A stretch of DNA of 33,196 nucleotides, taken from the NCBI GenBank assembly GCA_913060815.1, contig CAJXSZ010000026.1, positions 1 to 33,196 of the forward strand, in the 5' to 3' direction. The notes under the pieces were generated by a model. That model ran no database searches, was not told where the DNA came from, and worked only from the letters and a program-made list of their open reading frames with translations. Every line of letters begins with the position of its first letter. The first letter of the stretch is position 1. The position numbers were made by a program, and so were the translations under genes. Origin of the DNA: an uncultured Sulfitobacter sp. (GTDB lineage Bacteria > Pseudomonadota > Alphaproteobacteria > Rhodobacterales > Rhodobacteraceae). Below are positions 1 to 7,962 of the stretch, piece after piece.

Positions 1-169
1 CAACGGCCAATCATGCACTAACTTTTAACATGGACCACTCAAGTGGGGCTGCTCAAAGGGAGCATCATAATTTAAATATATAGTTGAAAAACAACAACTT
101 TATCGGCACTACGATTCAACATACCACATTTAATACCTCAGATCATTACCAACAGAATTCAAGTCGACG
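1..169. other. Left-edge non-coding stretch of the element
   Basis: AT-rich sequence downstream of the HEPN-like gene, which is on the minus strand. I see no open frame, tRNA or clear terminator. There is no copy of the tRNA-Ser 3' end that would mark the far attachment site, so the element continues beyond the window. Confidence 0.5.
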
Positions 170-1270
170 CTAATTGGCAAGATCTTTGAACTCGGAATTT
201 GAAAGGATTTGCTCAACGACCGTAGCTAGAAGTGTTGTAGCAAACGAACCAACAAAGTCATCATGTGCATCTGTTAAGATAAACTCTCCAACGCGATTGT
301 GCGCGATCGAGCAACGAACACGATAAATCCAATAAGCAGCAATTTTGATAATGAGCTTTTGGGCAGCTTCAGCATTCCCCAGCTTCGCACCCGGAAAGTT
401 CACGGCCGCGACGTTCGTACCCTCTACAAGCGTCCAAAACTTACTGAAGGCCTCTCCCTTCAGGGGATTACTGTCCTTCGAGTAATCTTGGAATATTTCC
501 TTGCAAGTACTCGCGTATGGCGCGGCTTGATTTAACGCGGCTCCAACATCAGCAGGTCGATCACAAAACTCCACAAGGATCGCAAGCAATCTGTCATATT
601 CGCCGCGCGTCAGATCCTTTGTAAGCTCTCCGTATCCAACAAGATCATCCCCGAGTTTCTGGATCTTTTTGAAGGTGACAAAATCGAACAGAAGTTCGAC
701 ACAGTGATAAAGCCTTAGAAACCTGTCAAAACTGTTATTGGCACTTAGGTACCGCTGAAATGCCTCCTTGTGATGGTCGGTCGGCGGCGACAGACCTGCG
801 CGTGCTTGGACTGGGCTAGCAGCTTTCGTCCAAGAAGAAAGCTCGATCTGGTCATGTGAGTAGCCCCCCCAAATTGGAGCACCATCCCAGTAATCATCGA
901 TGTACAATTGTAGCCGGTCTCGATCCACGACTACGTAGTCGGAAGTGAAGGTGTATCTGCCTGAAACCACGGGACTCGAACCAGAAACGTCCGCGAGAAA
1001 GGCTGCGTATCTCCAGGCGGTAACACTGTAAATGTCATCAACGGTCTCGCCTTTGGTTAGACAAAGAGTCGCTAATGTAGCTTGAGAATCGTCCAATATT
1101 TCCAGATCTTCGCCCCTCTCGAACTTGGAGGATGTTCGAAATACCGGCAAAACGCAGAGATCACTAACCGTAAGAAACCCATCAGTTTCCGAAACCGTCA
1201 GCGGATCTACGCCATCTACGGTTTCCAAAAACCCGCTCGAGACAAAATGAAGTATATCCGCAGCGTCCAT
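170..1270 (-). CDS. HEPN-domain-like protein, second gene of a DGQHR/HEPN pair
   Basis: 366 aa, not recognised over most of its length. The C-terminal half looks like a HEPN domain. A helix near residues 181-197 (FDRFLRLYHCVELLFDF) is followed by a helix carrying YRVRCSIAHNR, where R319 and H324 form the Rx4H motif typical of HEPN ribonucleases. The N-terminal ~150 residues match no family I know and may be a sensor or partner-binding region. The ATG follows directly on the TAA of the upstream DGQHR-like gene (TAAATG), so the two are probably translationally coupled and act together. HEPN proteins are common RNases in toxin-antitoxin, abortive-infection and restriction systems; a defence role here is inferred from that motif and from the neighbouring restriction-modification genes. 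No signal peptide or membrane segment is visible. Confidence 0.6.
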   Translation of the reverse strand: MDAADILHFVSSGFLETVDGVDPLTVSETDGFLTVSDLCVLPVFRTSSKFERGEDLEILDDSQATLATLCLTKGETVDDIYSVTAWRYAAFLADVSGSSPVVSGRYTFTSDYVVVDRDRLQLYIDDYWDGAPIWGGYSHDQIELSSWTKAASPVQARAGLSPPTDHHKEAFQRYLSANNSFDRFLRLYHCVELLFDFVTFKKIQKLGDDLVGYGELTKDLTRGEYDRLLAILVEFCDRPADVGAALNQAAPYASTCKEIFQDYSKDSNPLKGEAFSKFWTLVEGTNVAAVNFPGAKLGNAEAAQKLIIKIAAYWIYRVRCSIAHNRVGEFILTDAHDDFVGSFATTLLATVVEQILSNSEFKDLAN

Positions 1271-2437
1271 TTAATCTGCGCCGAGCTCCCAACACTCCGC
1301 AAAGCTTAAAGCGCCGCTCTCTCGGAAGTATTCTTTGAATCCATTTGTAATAAGCCTCCGCGTAGCAACGCCAACGTTCGACTTACGTGGGTTGGCCCCA
1401 GCTTTAAGTCTTTCAAACTCCTCCAAAGACAGCGGATCATCACCTACCGATGCATCATCTAGATGCGCCTTTAGCACACCAAGGGCCTTATCAATCCGCT
1501 CCCTTCGCTCATCAACCTTTCCAAATTGAGCAATGGCAGCGAAATAGCTCACGAACACATTTTCATCTGCAGCCCAATTCGTAGCGGGGGGGATGTTCGC
1601 ACCATCATCATCTCCGTCAAGGGCGACTCCACCGTAGACTCGAAAAACATCGGCATCAATTTCTGTGAGCATTCGAAGATATCTCACAAACTCGTCAAAG
1701 GACTCCCCTAGCTCCTCTTTGGAAGCGTCTAAGGCATTCGCCTCAAGCATCTGCGTAGCAACGATGTTATCCTTCTTCAGTTCAGCAGAGGCGCTCAAGA
1801 AGGCGTGATACCCTGATGCAATCAGTGCTAACGAGAACTTCTTCGATCGACGTCGGCGTGTGTTTTCTCTCTCAGTATAGATGATCAGACCATCTATTTC
1901 AGCCTCCAAGTGGGACTTCAGCGACATGAAAAGTAACTCGATTTGATGTCGCATCGACATGGGCTTCTGCCCAGCATTCAGAACGATTATCCGGTAGATT
2001 AGGTTCTTCAAATCACCTTCCAACCAAAACTCAGCCAGTATCTCTTGCCCATCAACAAAGTCATGACCTTCGGCCCGGATGTCCCGCATGATGTACGTTC
2101 GTTGAAGCCCGTCCAGAATGTCCACTGCACCGCCGGCGGCAAGCGCAGCTTCTAGTTCACCCCAGTCACCTGAAGCTTCACACTTATCCAAGATATCGAT
2201 CAATGCTGGCACGCCGTCAGGCTTAGCGGCGAGTGAAATTGAGGGGAGCAACGCGCCATCTATCAAGTCTGCCTTGAGCCTCTGATATGCTTTGTGCGCC
2301 TCTCGCCGACGCTGGATCGAGAAGTTTTCAAAGTCTTCACCGACCACCTCAAGATAGGTCTGGATTGGCATCCTCGCGTATAAAACTGGCGTGTCAGTCC
2401 GCTTGTCTCGTGTGATACCAAGTATTTTTAACGCCAT
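1271..2437 (-). CDS. DGQHR/DndB-like (ParB-like fold) protein
   Basis: 388 aa. Residues 107-115 read ILDGLQRTY, a variant of the DGQHR signature of ParB/Srx-fold proteins such as DndB and DpdB. About 40 residues later comes NAGQKPMSMRHQIELLF (154-170), matching the second conserved block of that family (N-x2-Q-K-x-(V/M)-S). The usual DGQHR is DGLQR here, so catalytic competence is uncertain. Family members bind or act on DNA or nucleotides in phosphorothioation and 7-deazaguanine modification clusters. No dnd or dpd partner genes are visible in the window. It is the first gene of a two-gene minus-strand unit, butted against the HEPN-like gene and divergent from the C5 methyltransferase across about 190 bp. 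Family assignment is by motif only; the role as a defence component is inferred. Confidence 0.55.
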   Translation of the reverse strand: MALKILGITRDKRTDTPVLYARMPIQTYLEVVGEDFENFSIQRRREAHKAYQRLKADLIDGALLPSISLAAKPDGVPALIDILDKCEASGDWGELEAALAAGGAVDILDGLQRTYIMRDIRAEGHDFVDGQEILAEFWLEGDLKNLIYRIIVLNAGQKPMSMRHQIELLFMSLKSHLEAEIDGLIIYTERENTRRRRSKKFSLALIASGYHAFLSASAELKKDNIVATQMLEANALDASKEELGESFDEFVRYLRMLTEIDADVFRVYGGVALDGDDDGANIPPATNWAADENVFVSYFAAIAQFGKVDERRERIDKALGVLKAHLDDASVGDDPLSLEEFERLKAGANPRKSNVGVATRRLITNGFKEYFRESGALSFAECWELGAD

Positions 2438-2623
2438 TTAAACCATCTCCGTGAATCCTTGCCCCAAACCTGCTATGAACGGCGCAACAATACAACCTCG
2501 CAACACTTCAAGAAGTCGCTCACTTCAACCGCTTCAAGAGATGGAGAGGCAAAATATTCCTGGGGAACTCCCCTGGACAAACCCACTGCAATTGAGCTAT
2601 TGGGGTTCCAAAGGGAGCAGCAG
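2438..2623. promoter_or_regulatory. Divergent control region between DGQHR/HEPN pair and RM genes
   Basis: 186 bp between the two start codons if the methyltransferase starts at 2624. It should hold promoters for both directions. The frame upstream of 2624 stays open to 2459 but has no family similarity. I found no palindrome here matching the operators at 5625-5675. Confidence 0.4.
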
Positions 2624-4060
2624 ATGAAGAAACAACCAACTTATGTCGACCTCTTCGCTGGCTGCGGCGGCCTGTCACTCGGACTTGAGCAAGCTGGCTT
2701 CTCATTGGCATTGGCCGTTGAAAAATCAGACATGGCAGCCGAGACGTTCTTTCACAACTTCATAGAGCCAATTTCAGATCAAGAGGAGTGGAAAAGCTTC
2801 TGCGCACAGACAACCAGCGTCGAAAAGCAAGCCGAAAGAGGCCTTGTCGTTAAGCAGTTGAGCGATGTCTTAGCCAGTCAATCCATTCTGGACGACCTGA
2901 GAGAGAAAGACATCGATCTAGTTGCTGGTGGCCCACCCTGTCAGGGCTTTTCATTGGCGGGGCGCAGAAACCCAGCAGATGTGCGCAACAAGCTACCTTG
3001 GGAGTTTCTAGAGTTCGTTGAAGCCGTATCACCAAAGGCCGTGATCATTGAAAACGTGTCGGGGATGAGTCAGGACTTCAAAAAGCACGATCAGGAGTCG
3101 CCGTTTGATCAATTGAGACAAGCTCTGATCCAAACGGGAATGGGCTATAAGGTACAGCCTGTCCTTCTGAATGCGATGCACTATGGCGCGCCTCAGCATA
3201 GACCGCGAGTAATGTTGTTGGGTTTACGATCCGACATCGCCGAAGCCACCGGCTATCAATTTAGTGAAATTACTTGGCGCTCAGAATTCGACCGCGTCGG
3301 GAGTGTAGCGTTCTCAGAACGGCCGAGAATTGCTCCTGCAACCACCCACTTTGGCGAAGATATCCTTACCGTTGCTGACGCCATTTCCGACCTAAACGAC
3401 AAGGGATACCGACGAATTTCAAACATTTCTGAGTTTGCGAAGGAGATGAGAGATTGCACCGACTGGAAGCCAGTGAGCACCGACACACCGCGAACGAAGA
3501 AACTCAGCAATCACAACCTAAGAAAGCATGCCGATCACATTAGGGATCGGTTTAGGCTCTACCAGTTCTTCCGTGACCAAGGAATCCATAGCAAAACGAT
3601 GGGGATACCTAAGAACGCGGATCTCACCGTTGATGGTCAGCGGCAGATGCTGTGTGATGTATTGAAGGACGCAAAATTTCCAGCGACGGCACCTGATGGA
3701 AAGGAATTGGCTAGCGATGTTAGTGAGTTAGTAGACCTAGTGATGTCTCTAGGAACCAAAAAACACAGCCAGCGACCGCTATCTTGGACGTCACCTAGCC
3801 CTACGGTTGTCAGCCTACCCGACGATTATGTGCATCCAGATGTGCCGCGAACTATGACGGTTCGCGAGATGGCGCGTTTTCAGTCGTTCCCTGATAACTT
3901 CGAATTCAGAGCCAAGGAGACGACGGGCAGCCTACGCAGGCGATTTGAAGTCCCCCAGTATACTCAGGTTGGGAATGCCGTCCCGCCAAAAATGGCGAAG
4001 GCCGTTGGCCTAGTGATCAAATCGGCGCTTGCGACCGCTGCAAACGCAAAAACGCGGTAA
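2624..4060 (+). CDS. DNA (cytosine-5-)-methyltransferase of a type II RM system
   Basis: 478 aa from the ATG at 2624, preceded by AAGGGAG at 2611-2617. The frame is open back to 2459, but those 55 residues lack family character and the conserved region starts right after MKKQPTYV. The canonical C5-MTase motifs are present in order: I (DLFAGCGGLSLGLEQAGF, SAM binding), IV (GGPPCQGFSLAGRR, catalytic Cys about residue 106), VI (ENVSG), VIII (QHRPRVMLLG), IX (RPLSWTSPSPTVVS) and X (QVGNAVPPKMAKAV). It transfers a methyl group from S-adenosylmethionine to carbon 5 of cytosine in a specific site. The variable target-recognition region between VIII and IX is long (about 190 residues). It lies 53 bp upstream of an MvaI/BcnI-family endonuclease and is very probably its cognate protector. 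The target is likely a CCNGG-type site, inferred from the nuclease family only. Confidence 0.92.
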   Translation: MKKQPTYVDLFAGCGGLSLGLEQAGFSLALAVEKSDMAAETFFHNFIEPISDQEEWKSFCAQTTSVEKQAERGLVVKQLSDVLASQSILDDLREKDIDLVAGGPPCQGFSLAGRRNPADVRNKLPWEFLEFVEAVSPKAVIIENVSGMSQDFKKHDQESPFDQLRQALIQTGMGYKVQPVLLNAMHYGAPQHRPRVMLLGLRSDIAEATGYQFSEITWRSEFDRVGSVAFSERPRIAPATTHFGEDILTVADAISDLNDKGYRRISNISEFAKEMRDCTDWKPVSTDTPRTKKLSNHNLRKHADHIRDRFRLYQFFRDQGIHSKTMGIPKNADLTVDGQRQMLCDVLKDAKFPATAPDGKELASDVSELVDLVMSLGTKKHSQRPLSWTSPSPTVVSLPDDYVHPDVPRTMTVREMARFQSFPDNFEFRAKETTGSLRRRFEVPQYTQVGNAVPPKMAKAVGLVIKSALATAANAKTR

Positions 4061-4113
4061 GCAAGCTAGATGCAAGTGAATTCGCAACGAAACGAAACTC
4101 AACGAGACCGCAA

Positions 4114-5352
4114 ATGGCGCTAAGACCATTCTCAGACTTTGAACGACAAAACTTGGGTGTCCTTGCCTCATTATCGATTGACGCCACAATCATTCAACCA
4201 ACTCAAACAGGGCTCGGGAAGCATATTCTTGACGCAACTGCCTTCGTACGAAGCTATCTGCGCCATCATAACCTTCACGACTATGAAAAGCAGGGTACCG
4301 GCGCTCGTGAAAATGGCGTCGAACTCGAAGCCTTCCTCATTTCGTCCAGGTCTGAAACCCGATCAAGAACATCACTTTACCGCCCCAAAGCAAAAGGAAA
4401 AGGCGGTGACCCTCGAATTTGGTTTTCTGGTCTTCCGGACTTTGTGCAACCCGACGATCTAGTCGGTATTGTCGCTCACCGCGGCCAACTAGCGTGTTTC
4501 AATATTACAAGAGAAGATCTTCACACAGCTAGGGCATCCGCTGCCGTCACCCCACTTTCAGAATGGCTGGAAAGACTGTCAGGTGCTGCGAGTAACGTGT
4601 CTGACGAGCTGCTCGATCGGCTTCGTAGATTAGCAGCGCGGGGCCCATTGAAGTCGATTATGCCGGACCGAGCTGATACTGCAATTGGTCGAACGCTAGA
4701 GACTGCACTTGGCATTGAAATCAATTCTAGAAAGGAGCCGGACTACAAAGGCATCGAACTAAAGGCCTTCAGGCGAGCTTCAGGAAAATCCAAAGAAAAT
4801 CGAAAAACCCTCTTCGCGAAAGTTGCAAATTGGCCAGAGAGCAAGTTCAAGAGCAGCCGCGAAATCCTTGATGCATTTGGTTATCACAGAGGTGAAGACT
4901 TCAAGCTCTACTGCACCATAAGCGCAATCACGACTAATTCGCAGGGCCTTTCATTTGAGTTAGACGACCGCACGGGCAAGCTGAACGAAAGATCAAACCA
5001 ACGCAATATAGGGGTTTTTGCAACCTGGTTGCTCGAAGACCTACGGTCAGCTTTGGCTCAGAAACACAACGAAACCTTTTGGGTTAGTGCTGCTGCTGAG
5101 ATGGTGGACGGACATGAGTACTTTGAGCTCAAGGGGGTGCGGCACACGCGAAGACCTATCCTTTCCCAATTCGAAATCCTATTGGCACAAGGAGAGATTA
5201 CTATGGATCATCTGATCAAGCGAAACGCTCGTGGCCGGGTCGCGGAAAAGGGGCCGTTATTCAAGATCAATAGCACCTCTTTGCCCCTACTTTTCCCGCC
5301 AAGTGTCACCTATGATTTGCAAGCTATCGAGCGCACCGAGAGACTGATCTGA
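4114..5352 (+). CDS. MvaI/BcnI-family type II restriction endonuclease
   Basis: 412 aa. The C-terminal ~220 residues carry the MvaI/BcnI catalytic core: EINSRKEPDYKGIELKAFR gives a PD-(D/E)xK site with D210, E215 and K217, followed by LFAKVANWPESKFKSS and the LYCTIS strand typical of the family. MvaI and BcnI are monomeric enzymes cutting CCWGG and CCSGG. This protein is much longer because of an N-terminal region of about 190 residues (including RPKAKGKGGDPRIWFSGL, 90-107) that I cannot assign; it could be an extra DNA-recognition or effector domain. It lies 53 bp after the C5 methyltransferase on the same strand and probably shares its transcript. No strong Shine-Dalgarno is visible, which may help delay nuclease synthesis relative to the methylase. 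It converges with the XRE gene only 5 bp downstream. Confidence 0.8.
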   Translation: MALRPFSDFERQNLGVLASLSIDATIIQPTQTGLGKHILDATAFVRSYLRHHNLHDYEKQGTGARENGVELEAFLISSRSETRSRTSLYRPKAKGKGGDPRIWFSGLPDFVQPDDLVGIVAHRGQLACFNITREDLHTARASAAVTPLSEWLERLSGAASNVSDELLDRLRRLAARGPLKSIMPDRADTAIGRTLETALGIEINSRKEPDYKGIELKAFRRASGKSKENRKTLFAKVANWPESKFKSSREILDAFGYHRGEDFKLYCTISAITTNSQGLSFELDDRTGKLNERSNQRNIGVFATWLLEDLRSALAQKHNETFWVSAAAEMVDGHEYFELKGVRHTRRPILSQFEILLAQGEITMDHLIKRNARGRVAEKGPLFKINSTSLPLLFPPSVTYDLQAIERTERLI

Positions 5353-5357
5353 ACACG

Positions 5358-5606
5358 CTAGGCGGCAGAGACCACATCTGCAACCGCCCTAATAATTTCC
5401 AAGGGATCGCAGCCGATAGCTGCTGAAATCTGCACGAACTCAACAACTTCAACTTTGCGCTCGCCATTCTCATATTTTGCGACGTAAGACTGCGGACGAC
5501 CAAGACGTTCTGCGAGTTCTGTCTGCGTGAGTTTTGCATCTAATCTTGCCCGCTTTAATGATTGAAGTAGGGCCAAATGGCCCGGGCTTCGAAGGGTTCT
5601 TCCCAT
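5358..5606 (-). CDS. Small XRE-family HTH transcriptional regulator
   Basis: 82 aa, essentially one helix-turn-helix domain (residues ~14-70) with the typical LTQTELAERLGRPQSYVAKYENGER pattern split over helices 2-4. Its size resembles restriction controller (C) proteins, but it sits downstream of and convergent with the nuclease gene rather than in front of it. It is divergent from the 129-aa/metallophosphoesterase pair. The intergenic space contains three palindromes built from the same ATCC/GGAT half-site (5625-5675). Autoregulation and control of the divergent pair are therefore the most likely roles. A link to RM control is possible but I see no matching operator in front of the methyltransferase. 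Confidence 0.8.
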   Translation of the reverse strand: MGRTLRSPGHLALLQSLKRARLDAKLTQTELAERLGRPQSYVAKYENGERKVEVVEFVQISAAIGCDPLEIIRAVADVVSAA

Positions 5607-5624
5607 GATCGATCTCCGGTGACT

Positions 5625-5675
5625 AAATCCGGATTTCGAATAATCCCACTTGAGGATTATCCCATTTTAGGATAA
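5625..5675. promoter_or_regulatory. Operator array for the XRE regulator (three ATCC/GGAT palindromes)
   Basis: Three inverted repeats share one half-site. AAATCC/GGATTT has no spacer (5625-5636). ATAATCC-N7-GGATTAT spans 5640-5660. TTATCC-N7-GGATAA spans 5657-5675. The last two overlap and their centres are about 16 bp apart. They lie between the divergent XRE gene (start 5606) and the gene starting at 5706, where a repressor could control both promoters. Confidence 0.7.
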
Positions 5676-5705
5676 ATCGTTTGCGATATACCTGTGAGGT
5701 GAGCA

Positions 5706-6095
5706 GTGGTGTTTGAGAGTTTTGCAGACGGAAAAATCTATGAAGATACTGCGGATTTTCTACTCTTGCAGAAAGCAGCCGAGGCAAGAGTTACTGAGAT
5801 CTGTGCAGAACGTGGAACCAACTTAAGATCCCGGCTTCGCACGCACATTGCGCTTTCCGTACTCAATGCACGCCTTTCCTACTTTGGCTGGGCGATTGGG
5901 TGGGATGGCTCGATGTTTGAAGTTCGCGTTCAAGGAGAGGTTGCTAAACAGGCAATTGATCCAGAGCCCTTGCGCGGTAGCAAAGAAGACATCAATCAAC
6001 GTGCTCGCCAATCGTATGTTAACACCGGCAAGATCATTGATCCTCAAACCGGGCATGTATTGCCAAGATCCGAGGGCAAGAGGTTTGGAATTTGA
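5706..6095 (+). CDS. Hypothetical protein paired with a metallophosphoesterase
   Basis: 129 aa from GTG at 5706 (a second GTG follows at 5709), with GAGGTGAG at 5696-5703 as ribosome binding site, so a GTG start is well supported. I do not recognise a family. The first ~65 residues look helical (DFLLLQKAAEARVTEICAERG), followed by a beta-like stretch (YFGWAIGWDGSMFEVRVQG). The C-terminus contains SYVNTGKIIDPQTGHVLPRS. No signal peptide or transmembrane helix. The metallophosphoesterase gene starts 3 bp after its stop, so the two form an operon under the operator array at 5625-5675. Confidence 0.65.
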   Translation: MVFESFADGKIYEDTADFLLLQKAAEARVTEICAERGTNLRSRLRTHIALSVLNARLSYFGWAIGWDGSMFEVRVQGEVAKQAIDPEPLRGSKEDINQRARQSYVNTGKIIDPQTGHVLPRSEGKRFGI

Positions 6096-6098
6096 ACC

Positions 6099-6665
6099 AT
6101 GGCCATTTGGTACACAGCCGATACCCATTTCGGCCATGAAAACATTATTCGTTTCTGCAAACGGCCCTATAGATCCGCATCCCATATGGACGGGGCGCTA
6201 ATTGAGAACATGTGGAAAGTCGTCGGCGCAGAAGATGAGCTTTGGATCGTAGGCGATTTTGCATTCGGTGAGACCGCAAAGAACACCACTTACTTGAACC
6301 AGATTTTCCAGCAACTCCCTGGGGCTTCGAAGCACTTGATTGTAGGCAATCACGATCTCGCCCCAACACTCGAGTTGCCATGGGACTCAGTCAATTATCT
6401 CACCGAAGTTCGCGATGGTAAGTTGCAACAAAGAAATACCCTGTGCCACTACCCGATGATCACGTGGAACCATGCAAGGCGTGGTGCACTTCAACTCTTC
6501 GGCCACGTCCACAACAACTGGCGGGGCAGCCGCAATTCAGTGAATATCGGCGTCGATGTTTGGGATTTCTCACCGACCGACTTCACTGCCATTGAGCGCC
6601 GTGCACGTAGCCTAGCGGTCAACAAACATTGGAATGATGCTGAGTCAAAAATCGAATTAACATAG
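6099..6665 (+). CDS. Calcineurin-like metallophosphoesterase
   Basis: 188 aa. All metal-binding blocks of the calcineurin-like phosphoesterase fold are visible: D8-x-H10 (YTADTHFGHENI), GDFAFG (D53), GNHD (83-86), CHYPM (H117) and GHVHNNW (H136, H138). It should hydrolyse phosphomono- or diesters with a dinuclear metal centre in the cytoplasm; the substrate cannot be read from sequence. Short proteins of this subtype (starting with xxWYTADxHFGH and ending in VGVDxW(D/N)FxP) are frequent in phages and mobile elements. It is 3 bp downstream of an unknown 129-aa protein. RNA or nucleotide processing is an inference from the family's habits. Confidence 0.88.
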   Translation: MAIWYTADTHFGHENIIRFCKRPYRSASHMDGALIENMWKVVGAEDELWIVGDFAFGETAKNTTYLNQIFQQLPGASKHLIVGNHDLAPTLELPWDSVNYLTEVRDGKLQQRNTLCHYPMITWNHARRGALQLFGHVHNNWRGSRNSVNIGVDVWDFSPTDFTAIERRARSLAVNKHWNDAESKIELT

Positions 6666-6791
6666 CGATAGGAATAGGTTACCCCGCATTCGGTATCCAC
6701 GGCAGACTTAGAATCGCGAGAAACTAAAAATTAGAAATTAACGCAGGCAACTGGGCTTCGCGCCATTCTTGGACATTCTCAAGGCTATAGA

Positions 6792-7733
6792 TTAATCGTC
6801 ATCTTCGCCCTCCACGTCGACTTCGCGGTAACTCAAGTGTTCAGAAGTCGCCAACTCCAACAGCTCGCGCCTTTCTTTAAAGTCTTCGACATCTTCATAG
6901 TTCGCCTCCAACTCGCCGAGCACTCTCTGCTTCTGACGGTCCGATCTCAACGCCGCAAAGTAATCGGCTTCCAATGCCGGATCAAATGGCAGTGGCTGGA
7001 TCAAGTCACGTATGAAGCTAACGTTGGGACCAGATGCCTCTTTGGAAGCTAAATACGCTATTAACTCGACCTGCAGGATATCTTCATCTTCAAAATCAAA
7101 GCTTTCTCCGTAAAAGATCTTCGAAGCTTTGGAGTCGTTTTCGATTTCGTATGTGTAAAGATTGAGTCTGCCTGCCTCTTTCCTTACGATCTGGAAAACC
7201 GGAAGCACAATTTTCGAGATCACTTTACCAATGAACTTCTTGTGACGGCGCTCGTTCTGCGTGACGGTGAACATGCCATCAATGTCGATCTTGATACTCA
7301 GATGCCTTTCCAAAAAGGCATTGAGGTCGTCCCGCTCTCGCGCCGGTTCATATACCGATGCTAAGTTGTACCGCCCATAACGGTGGGACTTGTAGAAGCT
7401 GGAAAGAATGCTGACGAACTCATTGTGCACACCAGCAAAGTCGAGTTCATGGTTATCCTTAAGGCGCTTGACTAACCCTTGGTGGCTATGGGTAATAAGC
7501 CCCTTCTCAAACTCGTCTTGATCCGTAACCTTATCATGTTCGGTCAGAATGACCGCGATTTTCAGCAATCGTTCGATCCCAACGGCGACGCCATAGAGGA
7601 ACTCAAACGCATCCTCTTCGGCCGTGAAGCTTCTCATTTCGTGGAACGCTTGCAACCCATTGAAAATAAACCGGCCAGCGATATCCAACTCAGTACCAAG
7701 ATTGAAGTTCTTCCAGTATTCGTCAGGATGCAT
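6792..7733 (-). CDS. Hypothetical protein, possibly HEPN-like helical
   Basis: 313 aa, no confident family. The N-terminal third looks all-helical: FLYGVAVGIERLLKIAVIL (46-63), ITHSHQGLVKRL (80-91) and FYKSHRYGRYNL (113-124). This pattern recalls HEPN-like proteins found near mobile and defence genes, but no clear Rx4-6H motif is visible. The C-terminal part is acidic (ends EVDVEGEDDD) and contains a helical region ending in ELEANYEDVEDFKERRELL. Its start overlaps the end of an upstream 79-aa gene by 11 bp, suggesting coupling. Cytosolic by sequence. A defence or toxin-antitoxin-like role is speculation from gene context. Confidence 0.6.
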   Translation of the reverse strand: MHPDEYWKNFNLGTELDIAGRFIFNGLQAFHEMRSFTAEEDAFEFLYGVAVGIERLLKIAVILTEHDKVTDQDEFEKGLITHSHQGLVKRLKDNHELDFAGVHNEFVSILSSFYKSHRYGRYNLASVYEPARERDDLNAFLERHLSIKIDIDGMFTVTQNERRHKKFIGKVISKIVLPVFQIVRKEAGRLNLYTYEIENDSKASKIFYGESFDFEDEDILQVELIAYLASKEASGPNVSFIRDLIQPLPFDPALEADYFAALRSDRQKQRVLGELEANYEDVEDFKERRELLELATSEHLSYREVDVEGEDDD

Positions 7734-7962
7734 CTCTGCAATTCTCCCTGTATGCTGCTCTTCTTATAGCCAAAACGCTTTCATAGCGCCAATCGTACTG
7801 GGCCAACTCCGCCTCATCGAACAGACCTAGCATTTCGTGATGAAGGTCCGGTCCTTGGGGGACCACTTGTCGGATCAGCCCAACACAAAAGTCTGTCAAT
7901 TGCCATTTCGATTTGTTTGAGGGCCTACGATTTCCCTCAAGGTCCGCGTGAAAATGCATCAT
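7723..7962 (-). CDS. Small hypothetical protein coupled to the 313-aa gene
   Basis: 79 aa from the tandem ATGATG at 7962-7957. The frame is open up to 8076, but the extra residues overlap the Mob-like gene, so the shorter start is preferred; there is no strong ribosome binding site for either. It contains LTDFCVGLIRQVVPQGPDLH and a helical C-terminus. It overlaps the Mob-like gene by 26 bp and the 313-aa gene by 11 bp, consistent with one tightly packed minus-strand operon. No family recognised. Confidence 0.5.
   Translation of the reverse strand: MMHFHADLEGNRRPSNKSKWQLTDFCVGLIRQVVPQGPDLHHEMLGLFDEAELAQYDWRYESVLAIRRAAYRENCRDAS

Noticed and set aside
5358..5606. XRE gene as the controller (C) protein of the RM system
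   Set aside because: It is downstream of and convergent with the nuclease gene, and its operator half-sites form no palindrome in front of the methyltransferase. Kept only as a possibility.
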